Source: Petunia secreta
Taxonomy: Eukaryota; Streptophyta; Magnoliopsida; Solanales; Solanaceae
Direction of reading: 5' to 3'
Length of the DNA: 64,000 nucleotides
NCBI GenBank assembly: GCA_029990175.1
Contig: JARKIP010000033.1
Span: forward strand, 1,426,001-1,490,000
Shown: positions 23,160 through 34,742 of the stretch, piece by piece
Layout: the number at the start of each line of letters is the position of its first letter
How positions within the stretch are numbered: the stretch's first letter is position 1
The notes under the pieces: model-generated
The model's database searches: none
What the model was told of the DNA's origin: nothing
What the model saw: the letters and a program-made list of their open reading frames with translations, nothing else
Program-made: the position numbers and the translations under genes

Positions 23160-25059
23160 CTAAGGTGATCCGGGCCTTGCCTCAGCTGACTCCTCTGGAT
23201 CTGACTCAAATGGCTCGTCGAGATCTTCCTCTGGTGGCTCCTCGGGATGTACTGGTGGGCCTTCCACCAAGGTGCGGCGCAATCCATACAAAATTTCTGC
23301 AACTCTGGTGACGAAGGAAAGCACCTGTGGAAGTAAGTCCTTTGCGGGAAACCTCCTATAGTCACCGATAGCCTGTGCAACATACATAGCAGAGTCATAA
23401 ACCTGCCGATAAGCTACACTGACAGGCTGTACAGCTTGTATATCCTGAAGTCGGCCCTGTGCTAGCTCCCTGAGCTTCTCTCCTTGCTCCAATGCCCTAT
23501 CAAGTCAAGCTCGAGCAACTATGGCATCCTGACGATGATAATCTTTCCTTCTCCTGCTCTCCACCAAAGCTGCCTTGTCGGCGTCCCGCTCTGTCAATGC
23601 CTCAGAGTGCATAATGCGGAGTCGTCTGACTGTGTCTAGGTGCTGATGCGTAAGACCCTCACTCTCAACCAAAGCAACTCGAGCGGCATCCCTCTCAGAG
23701 CGAAGACGGTAGACCAAACCCGCATATCTCTCCTCAGTCTCTACCCTATGCATCTCTATCTTCATGTCGATCTTGAGTGCCTCATCATACGGTCCCTTAA
23801 TAATTTTCGCTGTCATAGCAACCAAAGCAGGCTGTCGGCCGAACCAGAAAAAATACTCCGGAGTGACCTCGCCTCTGAATCGGTCCATAATCTGTGTGCT
23901 GGAGGTCAAAGGTCTCATATTATCCCAAATGGAAAACCACTGAGTGTGCCTGGGAAAATCACCGATAATATGCTCAAGCGATACTCGCCCACGGACTCTA
24001 CCCTAGGGACACCCTGAACACGCCCAAGCTGTCGGAGCAACCGTGTAGGGCAATAAGGCTCGGCTCCCTTATGAACCATCAATACTAGAAAAGGACGGTT
24101 CATACTACCATATATTCCCTCTTTCGAGGAGTACCAGCTAACCTGCCACCGGATATTCTCCAAAGTGAGCTCGCTCAAGTACTGTGCCCACCCATCAAAG
24201 ATCTCAGGTAGATCAAGATGTTGAGTACGATAATAATGGGTGTTTAAATTGAATTTAGACTCATCAGGTAGTGGAGTAGGGTCAGAACGGAAAAACAAAT
24301 GCTCAACGAACCATACTTGCAACAACAAGTTGCAACCCTCGAAAAATCGGGCCCCTTACTCTTTGCATTGGGTCAAAGCACGATAAATACTACCCAAGAT
24401 CATTGGCACAACAGTAGAATTTGGAACTCCCCCAAATAGAGCTTTCACGATCCAAGAGGTATGGATAGAGATCTGTCCATTCTCCATCGGGAAGATCATA
24501 AGACCAAGGAAAGCGATCATGAAAGCTCTTTCCCTAAAGCGATTCCATTCATCATGACTAAACCTAGTGATTAATTCTGGTCGATGCTCTGTGTAACCAT
24601 CTCCCCGCCCATAAAGAGCAGAAAGATACTCCAGACTAACCCAACCTGAGGCCAAACTCAATAACTGTGTATCAGAGCGCAGGCTCATGTCCCGTAGGAA
24701 CTCCTTGACCCTCAGAAAGCGAGGTGCTATGCACTTCTTTGCCCTAAACACTTCATTAGTCAAACCCGAGATCTCTTCTAAATTGGAGTCATCTCAATAT
24801 CACCAATCACAAAGGTATTTTGACTCGGTTCCCAATACTGAATCAAAGCATTTACTAGTTCCCGGTGCGGGGAAAACTTAGGGTTAAGAAGATGTGACAT
24901 TTCCCCCATTCTCGCATTCACAACCCCTTTCTGCTTTTCGCTCAAATGGTATCACCAATCCCTCAACAACGGAGGACATTTATCGACCATCTTACTAGGC
25001 GGCGGAGTAGAACCCTCAGGAAACTTCCTTTTTCCTACTCTAGATGATGATGCAGCCAT
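23160..25059 (-). pseudogene. Ogre C ORF1, DUF7745-like protein
   Basis: The extra ORF upstream of gag that marks Ogre elements. It starts at ATG 25059 with a short basic Ser-rich leader. A DUF7745-like domain covers about 24880-23930 (LSALYGRGDGYTEHRPELI, then IAFLGLMIFPMENGQISIHT, then PFLVLMVHKG). A charged helical region of coiled-coil type (23900-23500) and an acidic Glu/Pro tail (EEPPEEDLDEPFESD) ending at 23160 follow. Stops or shifts near 24953, 24760, 24340, 23915 and 23500 break it into five pieces. Element D has a homologue at 58264-59841. Its molecular role is not established. Confidence 0.8.
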
Positions 25060-26041
25060 GATACCTATTTTTATTAAAACTGAAGGATTAGGACCGAGAA
25101 AACTTTGGACAAAATTTGTAAAACAACATTAAAACGGATAAGCCGGCTCAAACAAAATATTTACATAATTGACTAGCCTAGACAAATAGAAACAAAAACT
25201 TGTCAATGTTTTACAAAATAAGACGACTCTATTTTGGTTTTTTTTTAATTTTTTGAACAAAATTTGACATAACAACGACACCAAAATTTGACTATTGACG
25301 TTGTTTTTTTTTTTTTTTTTAATTTTCACAAAATTGGCCATTATAACGGCGTGAAATTGACTTTAAAATCTTCGCCGACAATGGGGAAAAGACAAATGAC
25401 ACGCTAATATTTTTGAAAACCTGAAATTGCCTCTCTTAACAAAGTGTCTCTTCTCTCTCTTTTTTTTCTTTTTTTTTTCATTATTTTTTCCAAACTAATC
25501 TGTTTTTCCTCGATAAACGGTCAGCATAACGGCCTCCCTAGATGCAACACAGAAGATGCCACTATTATGTCTTTCTGGGGCGTGGGCCCCATCTAGACTC
25601 TAAAGGGTCTGCCTAGACAAGTGCGGTACTGGTGTACCACTCCTCACTAAGTCTAATGACATGCAAATAAATCAGCCTAGATTAAAGCGCAGGTTCAACT
25701 CTAGGTGACTCAATGTGTTCATGTTCTATAGTTTCTGGCAATTTGGGAGTGCCTCGGGGGTACCGATCTACAACGTCTAATGGCCTAACCCAAAGCACCT
25801 CCTCCTAAGAAGGGTTAACTTTTTGTGTCTTGAGACACGACAGAATTCCAGATGCTGAAGCGAAACTGACGTGCATGTGTGCAGTGTTCCAGAAGACTCA
25901 GAGGTGTACGAGAGAAGATAGTTGTGTATATACAGTTCAAACATATCAAAGCAGTAACATTCAAGGCAACATATACAAACAATATTTAAAAGCCGAAAGC
26001 GACAAAGTTTAAAGCCTGTGATTCTCAGTTTTACTGTTTTC
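25060..26041 (-). other. Leader (5' UTR) of Ogre C
   Basis: Between the primer site and the ORF1 ATG. No coding potential is seen. It holds poly-T/poly-A runs (25237-25255, 25305-25321, 25460-25495 on the plus strand). It lacks the 101-bp hairpin repeats present in the leaders of A and D. Confidence 0.7.
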
Positions 26042-26059
26042 TCCCCAGCGGAGTCGCCA
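26042..26059 (-). promoter_or_regulatory. Primer-binding site of Ogre C
   Basis: The minus strand reads TGGCGACTCCGCTGGGGA, four bases inside the 5' LTR. The identical 18-mer follows the LTR of element D at 56023. Ogre elements are described as using tRNA-Arg; I take this as that site without having aligned a tRNA. Confidence 0.85.
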
Positions 26060-26063
26060 AGGC

Positions 26064-29000
26064 TGTCACACCCTTTTTTCCGCCGCCCGCTTGTGGAGGG
26101 GCATTTCAGGTTTAGGAAGCGCTTATGGGATTTTTATGATTATTTGGCGCTATCCCGAGTTAGGGTTCCCATTTAAGGAAGTGACGGTGTTTCAAGGTAC
26201 GAATTGTTTATTTTTTCATTCGGAGTCGCCACTTTACAAGTTTAAGGTGTGCCAAGTCACCCAAAGAGGTACCTTGGAACACCTATGACTCGTTAGTGGT
26301 CTGCGTCAGACTTCCGGGTAAGGATCTCGGTTGACTGTCGGGAAGGGATTAGGCACCCTCGAGTCCTGTGCTAAGCACAGTTGCTTTATTGACGCATTCC
26401 GGCTATATGGAATATTTATTGTACCTGCCTTTATTTATTTCCTTTGTTCGAAACCTTATCAACCTTTATTTGAGTCTCAATTTGATTTTCGTTCAGCTCG
26501 GATTATGATTTCAGCTTGATTATGGGGTTAAATAAATTATCTGACCCTTCTCTATTTATTCAATTCCCTTATTCAATATTTATGAAATATAAGTTATATA
26601 AACCGGATATGGTCGCGCAGGCACTTCATCCGTTCGAGATCATCCGACATAAATAAACTACACTTGGATCAATTAATTATATCCCTTAGCTTATTGATTT
26701 ATCCTTCACCTAAGTTTTGATTTTTGTTCATCATAACTAGAAAGAGATTACTAAATTTACATTTGAACACTATTGGGTCCTTAAGGTTAAAGGACTGAAG
26801 TTAAATGACGTAGCTTTGCAAAATTTCAACCCATTTATAACATCTTGCGCGTCAGTTATTTCCCTAAAGAGGATTACACCAGATGTCCTATTTTCTCTAC
26901 TTAATTCAACGTTTGGCCACATTAGGATCCTATTGTTATTTTTAGACCATAACTTATAAAGGCGTTACTGTATATTAATTATGCTCCCCTCAGTGTTTGA
27001 TATACAGCCCTTTATCTTTTCAGTTTTTAAAGATTAAAAGTCTTGCTAAACAAATGTTGATTAGGTTGAGAGGATCAATTTTGCAACTGGGCTGGATTAT
27101 TTCTGTAAACAAAAATTTCTTTCTTTACAACCGCTGACGTTATGGTTATACAGATTGCATAAACAGTCCCTTTTTTATGTTGATTTCAGATCCGGCCCTC
27201 TTTAACAAATTTAGATAAAGGTAACATTACTGTGTCTTTTCCAAAATAAACGATTTGTATTAGGCAGCCCCCTTTTGATGTTAGCCTCAGATCTGGCCCT
27301 ATTGCCTAAATTTTGGTATTACTTTGCTTATTTTACTTCAAATCTGCCCTAGTGGTTACAATGGGGTTGTTATCAAGGCATGTAACATACAATTAACATT
27401 TAACAAAGGATCTGAATATATTCATGGATAGTAATAACATGATACATAAATAGGCTCTAAGTAAATCATTTCATATATACTTAAAACATAGTCATAAACC
27501 AAATACATACTAGATTTGAGGAATACCTAATAGCAAAATGGAGCTCCAACTAGCAAAATGGACCAGCAGCTACAGCCACACCAGGGAACAACTAGCAACA
27601 AACCTCAAACCAACTTAAACTTCAGCTATCAACCTGAACCAGCCATCTTTCTTCAATTCTTAGATCTCTCTTTTTTCTAAGTAATTGTGGAGTAAATGCA
27701 GTGCATTCAATGTGTTCTCTCCCCTACCCTTGAATGAGAGAGTAAATGCTCCCTTTTATAGGAAGAGGGGTAGGTGAGAACCTGTTGGACAGCTCAAGGC
27801 TCCAACCCCAAAGCAAATTTGCTTTTTCCAGAGAAGATCAACAGGCATGCTTAGGCCATAAATGCAGAGTTTGACCTTTTGCTCGAAATGGAGGGACTGG
27901 CAGGGAGGAGTGTTTTCCCATGCCAATATTTTGCCACTTTGAGCTATACATCATATCTGCCTTGTTAATGAGGCTGATTCCCTTGAAATTCAATGGGCCA
28001 TGGACTCCAAATTCAAATAAGCTCATTTCCCTATTTTCAGATTTTACTTTCAAACTGCAGGGCTTGAAATCCAACCCCCAACCTCTCAAATTGACTATTC
28101 AAACCCATCAGATCCACTACTTAACATCAGACCTTAAAGCTAAGCTTAAGACATAGCTCAAATGACCCTATTGTGAATTAAAACTTGACATAAACACACC
28201 AGGACAGGGCAGAATACTTATCACCTCCAAACTTTCATGGTAGATCATAAACAAATAGCCAAGTTACCTGACTAACTATCAGGATACCAGCAAACACATA
28301 TGAGCTAAAAGAAATCACCCCACAAACTTGAACTAAACTTTCCGCATAAACTAGAGAAAGTGGTACCAATTTATACAATCAGAGAAATTTATACCATGGA
28401 CAATGAGGAAATATAGACCTGATGCCTTAGCAAACAAGAATGAATCCCTACAAGCTTACAACCTGAGATTGAATCACCAGTTAACATGTTAAATTCAAGC
28501 CATAAATTCACTTAAATGAACGGAACTACAAAGACAGATCCATTCCATGCTGATACTAAATTAACAATGAGACTCACGTTCAAAAGAAGCAAACATATTC
28601 TCTGGTGCTACTTTGGACAGGATCTCTACCTATTTCCTTCTAGTTAACAAAATAACTGAGCTTACTCATCCATAACAAAACATAGCAATGCCAAGCTTTA
28701 TCAGAACAAAATCTTCCTAACTACAAGCTAATCAACAAAGTGATGCAAGAAAACGGTGCTTACTGCCCTGCCACTGCCTATTGCTACGCCACCGTTGAGC
28801 TAATTGCTTTTACACGTACAAATGCCGCATCCGTACTGCCCAAGCAGCATCACAGTGCCATCGACATTGCAGTTTTAATACCCCATTGATCAACCCCATC
28901 GTTGCCTCGACACAAACCAATTGACACAACATCGGATCAATTGAACAAACCAACAAGATATGTTTCTATCACAAAATATAACAAGAAACAATAACACCGA

Positions 29001-30175
29001 CTCTATCGACCTCCCATTGCCCTTGGCGTCAATGTCGTGCCAACAGTTCCTGCTATCGCCTCAATGGAGTCATCGCCACCATGTTTTTACAGAATCAGGC
29101 CCCACCCCTGTTATCTCCACCATCACAGAACCCTCTCGTTTATTTATCGCTAAACCAAACAGCCTTGGGGACACGCCAAGCAATTATCACCCACACACAT
29201 ACACACCAACACAGACCACCAAAGCTAAAGCTGGATCAAGCAGCCCGCTCTTATTCAACACACGACACACACGCTGCAACACCCTCAACTTAACCTCCCC
29301 GTCGTTTAAAACCTAGAAGAACAGCCCTGACCCTCTCGTTAGCCATTCAAATCCGTTTCCCTTTTTCTTCTTACAAAAAATGATCCCATTTGGGGTCGTT
29401 TCAGCTAGAAGAAGAAAAGAACGGAAAGAGGAAAGAGAGACTGGTGGATATATGTTGAAGTTCAACAAAAAGCTGAAGAAACTCACCGAAAAAAATTTAA
29501 TCGTGACTTTCAAACTCCAACTTACAACGATTCCTTGAAATTTTATGGAAACCGAGACCAGATCGGGGAAGAGGAGTCCGAGGCGGTTCAAGAGATGTAT
29601 TTTTTATGATTTTCCGGCGACGGAGTACGGCGGTGGGATGCCGGTGGTTCTGTGGTGGAAGGGGGTGGTGACTGGTGGGTAAGCGATTTCCGGTGGAGGA
29701 GGAAATTTGGGCATAGTTTCATTTGGTCAAATGACCTTAGGTGTGTCCAATGAGCAAAATGAGGAGCTGGACAAGAATATAAGGGTGATAGTGATGGGCA
29801 TTTAGCACCGTTGGATCAAGATGATCCTATGGCTGTGATGATTTCGGGTCAAGTCTTTGGGCAAACATCGGACTTGGACTTTTTTCATTTTTTCCTGATT
29901 TAGATCCGTCCAATAGCCAATTTTAAAACTATACCAAAAAAAATCCTACCTAATTAAACAAAAATCATAATTAGTTATAAAGATAAGAGCAATGAACATA
30001 TAAAATGTCAAACTGACATCAACCACACATTTCTATTTTTGAGACAATTTTAATATTTCTGACTAATTAATTTCATAAACTAGTTAAGTTAAAGGGAAAA
30101 ATCTAGGAAAATTTGACAAAACAACATAAACTAATCAAGTAACTTTTATTTTGGTTCCAAAATTAGGTGATTACA
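26064..30175 (-). repeat. 5' LTR of Ogre C (4112 bp)
   Basis: Plus-strand limits are TGTCACACCC and GGTGATTACA, giving TG...CA ends on the coding strand. It aligns throughout with 8643-12748. A primer-site-like CGGAGTCGCCA lies at 26221-26231. No protein-coding gene: the frames at 28960-29316 and 29313-29591 recur in the other LTR, but with changed ends and no domain. Confidence 0.95.
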
Positions 30176-30739
30176 AGTTTATGTGCTAGGTTTCAGTCAG
30201 ATCCTAAAGAATCTCATTTGAAAGCTGTTAAAAGAATTTTGAGATACTTGAAAGGAACAGGTTCCTTGGGACTTTGGTATCCAAAAGGTTGTAATTTTAA
30301 TTTTGTTGGATATACTGATGCTGACTATGCAGGTTTCCTTGTTGATAGAAATAGTACCTCAGGTATGGCATACTTTCTTGGTGAGTGTTTGGTTTCATCG
30401 GGAACCAAGATACAAAATTCAGTGGCACTTTCCACTGTTGAGGCTGAATATGTGGCAGCTGCCTCATGTTGTTCACAATTGTTATAGATCAAACAACAAT
30501 TACAAGATTTTGGTGTTGATGTAGGAACTGTTCGTATCTATTGTGATAACACTAGTGCTATTAACATGATAAAAAATCTAGTGCATCACAGTTTCTTGAG
30601 AGACAATTATGAAAAAGGACTGATTACTATAGCATTTTGTCCTACTGAGAAGACGATTGCTGACATTTTTACAAAGGCTTTAGGGAGAGATCATTTTGAA
30701 AGGAATAGGTTGGAACTAGAGATGATTAAATTCACCTAA
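30176..30739 (+). pseudogene. pol: Copia B RNase H (continuation after Ogre C)
   Basis: Resumes the B pol frame at the codon after 8642 (LCARFQSDPKESHLKAVKRI). RNase H acidic motifs are visible: YTDADYAG near 30312, STVEAEYVAAASC near 30435 and YCDNTSAINM near 30540. A TAG at 30484-30486 interrupts it, and the family HxRTKHIDIRHH segment is deleted between NLVHH and FLRDNYEKG near 30585. Pol ends at TAA 30737-30739. The domain degrades the RNA strand during reverse transcription. Confidence 0.92.
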
Positions 30740-31340
30740 ATCTACTAATGCTTTACTTCAAAATTGGCTAGAAATTTGTACTTAAAATGAATTTATCAAA
30801 GTCAATTTGGACTTTTCAGTTTAGTTTCATACTTAATTGTATACTCATGTGCCATGATTTCTCTTAAAAGTTTGCTAAAATTTAATGAAGTTACTCTTAT
30901 GCTCTTAGAATTTCAGATTGAGCAAATTTGATTAAATTGGGATGGACATTATTTTGTGATAATATTGAGGTATGTGCTCTTTGTTATTCAATTATATTAG
31001 AAGTTAAGGGTTGTAGGTAACTTGAATTTAGGATAAATCCGACTAGGAATCCTAATCATATCCGTTCTGCATAAGAGTCCCATCGGAGGAACCAGTTCTC
31101 AATCCCATCATGAAATTCAAATCATAACGGCTCTTTTCCGGGAGACTCCTAAGAGTCCTTTAACGTTTGAAACTCCATCAATCAGGTAATAGTATTTGTT
31201 TTGCACTCAATCTCCACTACTTACCTCACTCTATCTATATATGCCCTCATACTTCCTCATTATTTTTTCACTTTGCTATAATCAAATTCTCAACAATTTC
31301 ATAAAAAATAGTGATTTATCTCTCAAAACGTATACTTTCC
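30740..31340 (+). other. Spacer between pol and extra ORF of copia B
   Basis: AT-rich, stop-rich, no domain. It ends in a T/C-rich stretch before the ATG of the extra ORF. It could hold the promoter or splice acceptor for that ORF, but I see no clear signal. Confidence 0.5.
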
Positions 31341-32810
31341 ATGTCTCTCTCACCTGAAAACTCCTCATCCATTCCCACTTTTGATCACCCCCAAATCCCT
31401 AACCATCCTTCACCAATGGACACAACAACACTAACCCTGAAATTCCTGAGACAGAAATTCAAGGGGAAGGACCAGTTCCCACTGCTGAATCGATTTTAGA
31501 ACAAGTGGAGGACTTGTCAAGGGCTATGATTGTGTATCAATATCAGGTAAACTATGCTTCTCCTTTAAATGTAGTTGATGATGAAGGGGAGAATGTAGAG
31601 GGGGTTTGGGTCTGTTCCTGAGGGGGAAAGTGAAATTGTTGCTTTTAAACGTTTGGAGGCTCCCATGCATGGGTCACCATGGTCTCCAGTGGCTGCTTTT
31701 AGAGCACCCATAGAGGACGACAATGTGGTGGATTTTGATCATGCCATAAGTGATAGTGATAGACCAATCATTGACCTGATTAACATAAGAAGTCTGAAAA
31801 GAAAACTTGCTAGAAAGGGTCCAATTGACAGTGAGGATGAGATAGATAAAGTTCAACATTGTGTGCATGATGACATTATGATGAGAAAGGTTCTGAAGGG
31901 TAGGGTACTCTTTGATGTTTAAGAAGAGGGTATGCTCTGGTTGTTGCAAAAGTTGCAGGTTCACGGCTGGAGGGACATGGTCCTTCAGATCAAAGGCAAG
32001 TGTGCAAAGGTGATGGTTCAGGAATTTTACAAAAATTGTTCCATCAAAAGGGATAGGATCACCACTTCTATCCATGACCAATAAATCACCTTTGACACTA
32101 AGGAGTTGGGTGAATTGCTGGGCATTCCATCAGTAGGGTATGAAAGCTACATAAAAAAGGTATGGCCTGATTTGACAAATCTTCCTACTGATTTAGAAAT
32201 TACTAGGAAATTTGCTGAAAATGTTGAGAAGGAGAAGCCCAGGGCTGTGCAAAAGAGTGAAATGCACCCTCAGCACCAGGTGTTATTTGAATTTGTGAAC
32301 AAGATATTGCTGCCACGACAGGAGAAGAGAGGAATTGCCAGTTTTATGGACCTGGCCCTTATGGAATTGCTGGACAGTGATAAGCAGATTAACTGGCCCA
32401 GGTTCATGATTCATCTGATTAAGAGGGTTGTTACTGGGAAGAAAAAACACTCAATTCCCTTTGGTTTTATCTTGAGTGATTTGTTTGCTAAGTTAGGAAT
32501 TCCTTTGGAGGGGGTAGTTAATGTTACAAAGAAGGAGAAATTTGGTTGTGCTACCCTGATCAGCTGTGATTTTGATGTTCAAGCTGATCCTCTACTGGCT
32601 GGTGTTTGTAAACAGCCTTTGAACATCAAGGTGAGGGCCTTGAGGCTACAAGTTGCCATACAAGCTGCTGAGATAACTAGGTTGGAGGAAGAGAGGAACT
32701 ACTGGAAGGCTAAGGCTACCAAAGCAAAGGAGACAAATGAGGGAATGCTCAAACAGATGTTTGAATTGCTGCAGGAAAAGTCTATGGGACCTGGTCCTTC
32801 TACATCTTGA
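31341..32810 (+). pseudogene. Copia B extra ORF after pol (transposon-associated/env-like position)
   Basis: Starts at ATG 31341 with a Ser/Pro-rich N-terminus. Frame breaks occur near 31497, 31600 and 31920. The stretch 32106-32810 is open for 234 codons and resembles the 'putative plant transposon protein' domain (ELLGIPSVGYESYIKKVWP, then HQVLFEFVNKILLPRQEKRG). A C-terminal heptad-rich coiled coil follows (RLEEERNYWKAKATKAKE). Copia elements normally end with RNase H; Sireviruses have an extra ORF here, often called env-like. I see no signal peptide or transmembrane segment, so an envelope role is not supported. Element G has a diverged copy at 36181-37662. Confidence 0.78.
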
Positions 32811-33265
32811 ACACCTTAACCTAAAGCCACCTTTTGTCCAGTGGGATTTAGACTAGTTCTAGTACCTTAGACTTTTTCTTTTCTAATTTTTGAATAATAT
32901 AGTAGTATCTGCTTGTATCCCTGATTTAACTTTTTGTTAATGATGAATTATCTTCGATGGCTAATATCATTTTATTGCAGTTGCTTTATACTGAATTATG
33001 CTTGCATTTTGAGTTGCCTCAATGGCCATGAGCTGCTTGTTCTAATACTTGATAAATTCTAACTTATGCAACCTTTTCAATGATGCCAAAAGGGAGAAGA
33101 GTGAGTTTTGATTTTGCTCTTGAAATTTATAACCTAATTGAGAATCTGATCCTTAATGATGAAACAAGTTTTTATTATGATGCTTTTGAGTTCCAAGTTG
33201 TGATTCGGGATATTAAGGATATAAAGCTACATCTATGAGTTTTTCATCGTCAAAAGGGGGGAAAA
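32811..33265 (+). other. 3' UTR and polypurine tracts of copia B
   Basis: Non-coding. Two purine tracts follow one another: GCCAAAAGGGAGAAGAG near 33078-33096 and CAAAAGGGGGGAAAA at 33251-33265, directly before the 3' LTR. The second is the plus-strand primer. The doubled arrangement recalls the multiple tracts reported for Sireviruses. Confidence 0.8.
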
Positions 33266-34079
33266 TGCTAGCTTGGATAAGTTTGAAGTTTTGACCGATG
33301 ACTAAGAAACAAATCCAAGGACATGTTCCTTTGAATCACTGCAGTTGAATAAATAATCATGCAAAATCATTTAAGCTGGAATATTAATTATTATCCTAAG
33401 TCTAATATTTATCTTGATAATTATGCAGGGCTACACGAGATATGAAAAGATCGCATAAGATCGGATAAAGGCTAAAGGATTTCGGGTAACCAAGGAAAGA
33501 GATCAATTAGGACTCAAACTCTTGGAAGCTTTGGAGTTCTAATTGCTCAAGACTTCTTGGATTTGGAAGCTATAAAAACAGGAGTATTTCAACCGTTGAA
33601 TCGTGCACAAATACAGAGAAAATCGAGCTATAGCATTGAAAGAGTCTTTACCTTATTTGTGTAATCATTAAGCTACATGGAACTAAATAAAGAACCTGTT
33701 CCTTAGATTGAGTCTTGTCAAAGGTCAGTCTTCGTTCATTTGTAGTAGCTACTATCGAGTTGTATTATTTGAATTCAAGTCGTGTACTTGGAGTAACTTC
33801 ACTGATTGTGAAAGGGGTCGCTATAGGATTAGAGTTAGTCCTAGGTTAGTAAGAAGGTAGTTTTGTAACCAAGTGAGTCTGTCTTTCATATAGTGAAGTT
33901 GAAATCCTACTTGGAAAAGTAGGTCGTGGTTTTTTGATCCTTAGTTAACAGGGTTTTTCCACGCTAACATCAAGTGTTCATTTACTTACAGTTTTAATTC
34001 TGCATACAATAAAGTAAAAGAACACATTGAAGAAACTGGTCCTTAAAATAGTAATTTTGGTGTGTCTTGGGAAATAACA
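33266..34079 (+). repeat. 3' LTR of copia B (814 bp)
   Basis: Starts TGCTAGC and ends AATAACA. It matches the 5' LTR with scattered substitutions and two small insertions near the 3' end. It is followed by the GCAAG duplication at 34080-34084. Confidence 0.95.
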
Positions 34080-34742
34080 GCAAGACTCCGGCATAAATCT
34101 CTGTTCTGGCTTTACTTCTCAAGTCAGAGAGCCACCGAAATGCCTTGATAAAAGTATTAGATGAAGCACATATCCCGGTGGATACTACATTTGAGAATCT
34201 GGCTAGCATGGTTGGGCAAGTTATGGAATCCAACCGAATCGGTTTCCACGAAGATGAACTTCTGCCAGAGGGGTTGAGTCACAACAAAGCCTTGCATGTC
34301 ACCATCAAATGCAAAGATTGGTTCGTGGGGAGATTTTTGATCGACGGAGGGACTGGCTTGAACATATGTCCGTTCATCACTCTGAAAAGAATGGGGATTG
34401 ATCAAAGTAAGATAAGAGAAAGAGACATGAAAGTAAAGGCGTTTGATGGATCACAAAGGAGCACCGTCGGAGAAATCGACTTAACCATCCTGGTCGTTTC
34501 CGTGGAGTTCAATGCTGAATTTTATGTCATGGACATCTCTGCTTCTTACAACCTGCTACTAGGAAGACCTTGGATTCACATGGCTGGGGCAGTGCCTTCA
34601 ACATTGCACCAGATAGTGAAGTTTGAGTGGGACAGCAAGTAGATGGTAGTATTTGGCGAAGGGAACAACTCCATCTACAATGAACAAACCATACCGGCTA
34701 TGAATGAACATGTTTTTCAGCAGTTACACCCTAGTGCTATGG
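34080..34742 (+). pseudogene. pro: Element A aspartic protease (continuation after copia B)
   Basis: Resumes the frame broken at 3416, beginning with the second GCAAG copy. A TAA occurs near 34094, then 34145-34642 is open: HNKALHVTIKCKDW, the active site LIDGGTGLNICPF near 34340, and LLGRPWIHMAGAVPSTLHQ near 34555. It matches the protease of element C almost motif for motif, with Thr in place of Ser after the Asp-Gly-Gly. It stops at TAG 34640. The G-patch, RT, RNase H and integrase expected next are missing, and LTR-like sequence begins near 34743. Confidence 0.85.

Larger units (their letters stand above)
8643..30175 (-). mobile_element. Ogre/Tat element C (21.5 kb) inserted in copia B
   Basis: A Ty3/gypsy element on the minus strand. 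In element order: 5' LTR 30175-26064, tRNA-Arg-type primer site 26059-26042, leader, DUF7745-like ORF1, gag with zinc knuckle, protease, candidate intron, RT-RNase H, second RNase H, integrase, 3' UTR with tandem array, polypurine tract 12761-12749, 3' LTR 12748-8643. Size, very long LTRs, extra 5' ORF, second RNase H and tRNA-Arg primer define the Ogre/Tat lineage. The flanks (TCGGT left, AGTTT right) do not form a clean 5-bp duplication, but the copia coding sequence resumes directly after it. Confidence 0.95.
3417..34079 (+). mobile_element. Copia element B (Sirevirus-like), interrupted by Ogre C
   Basis: Ty1/copia retrotransposon with LTRs at 3417-4224 and 33266-34079, primer site at 4227, gag, protease, integrase, reverse transcriptase, RNase H, an extra ORF after pol and a polypurine tract at 33252. 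Domain order PR-IN-RT-RH is diagnostic of copia. Bases 8643-30175 belong to the inserted Ogre element C; without it B is about 9.1 kb. The extra ORF, the coiled-coil gag and the purine tracts before the 3' LTR resemble Sireviruses. Frameshifts, stops and a changed protease active site show that it is dead. Confidence 0.93.

Noticed and set aside
32106..32810. Possible host gene captured by copia B
   Set aside because: It lies between pol and the polypurine tract like the extra ORF of element G and of Sireviruses, so it is an element gene.
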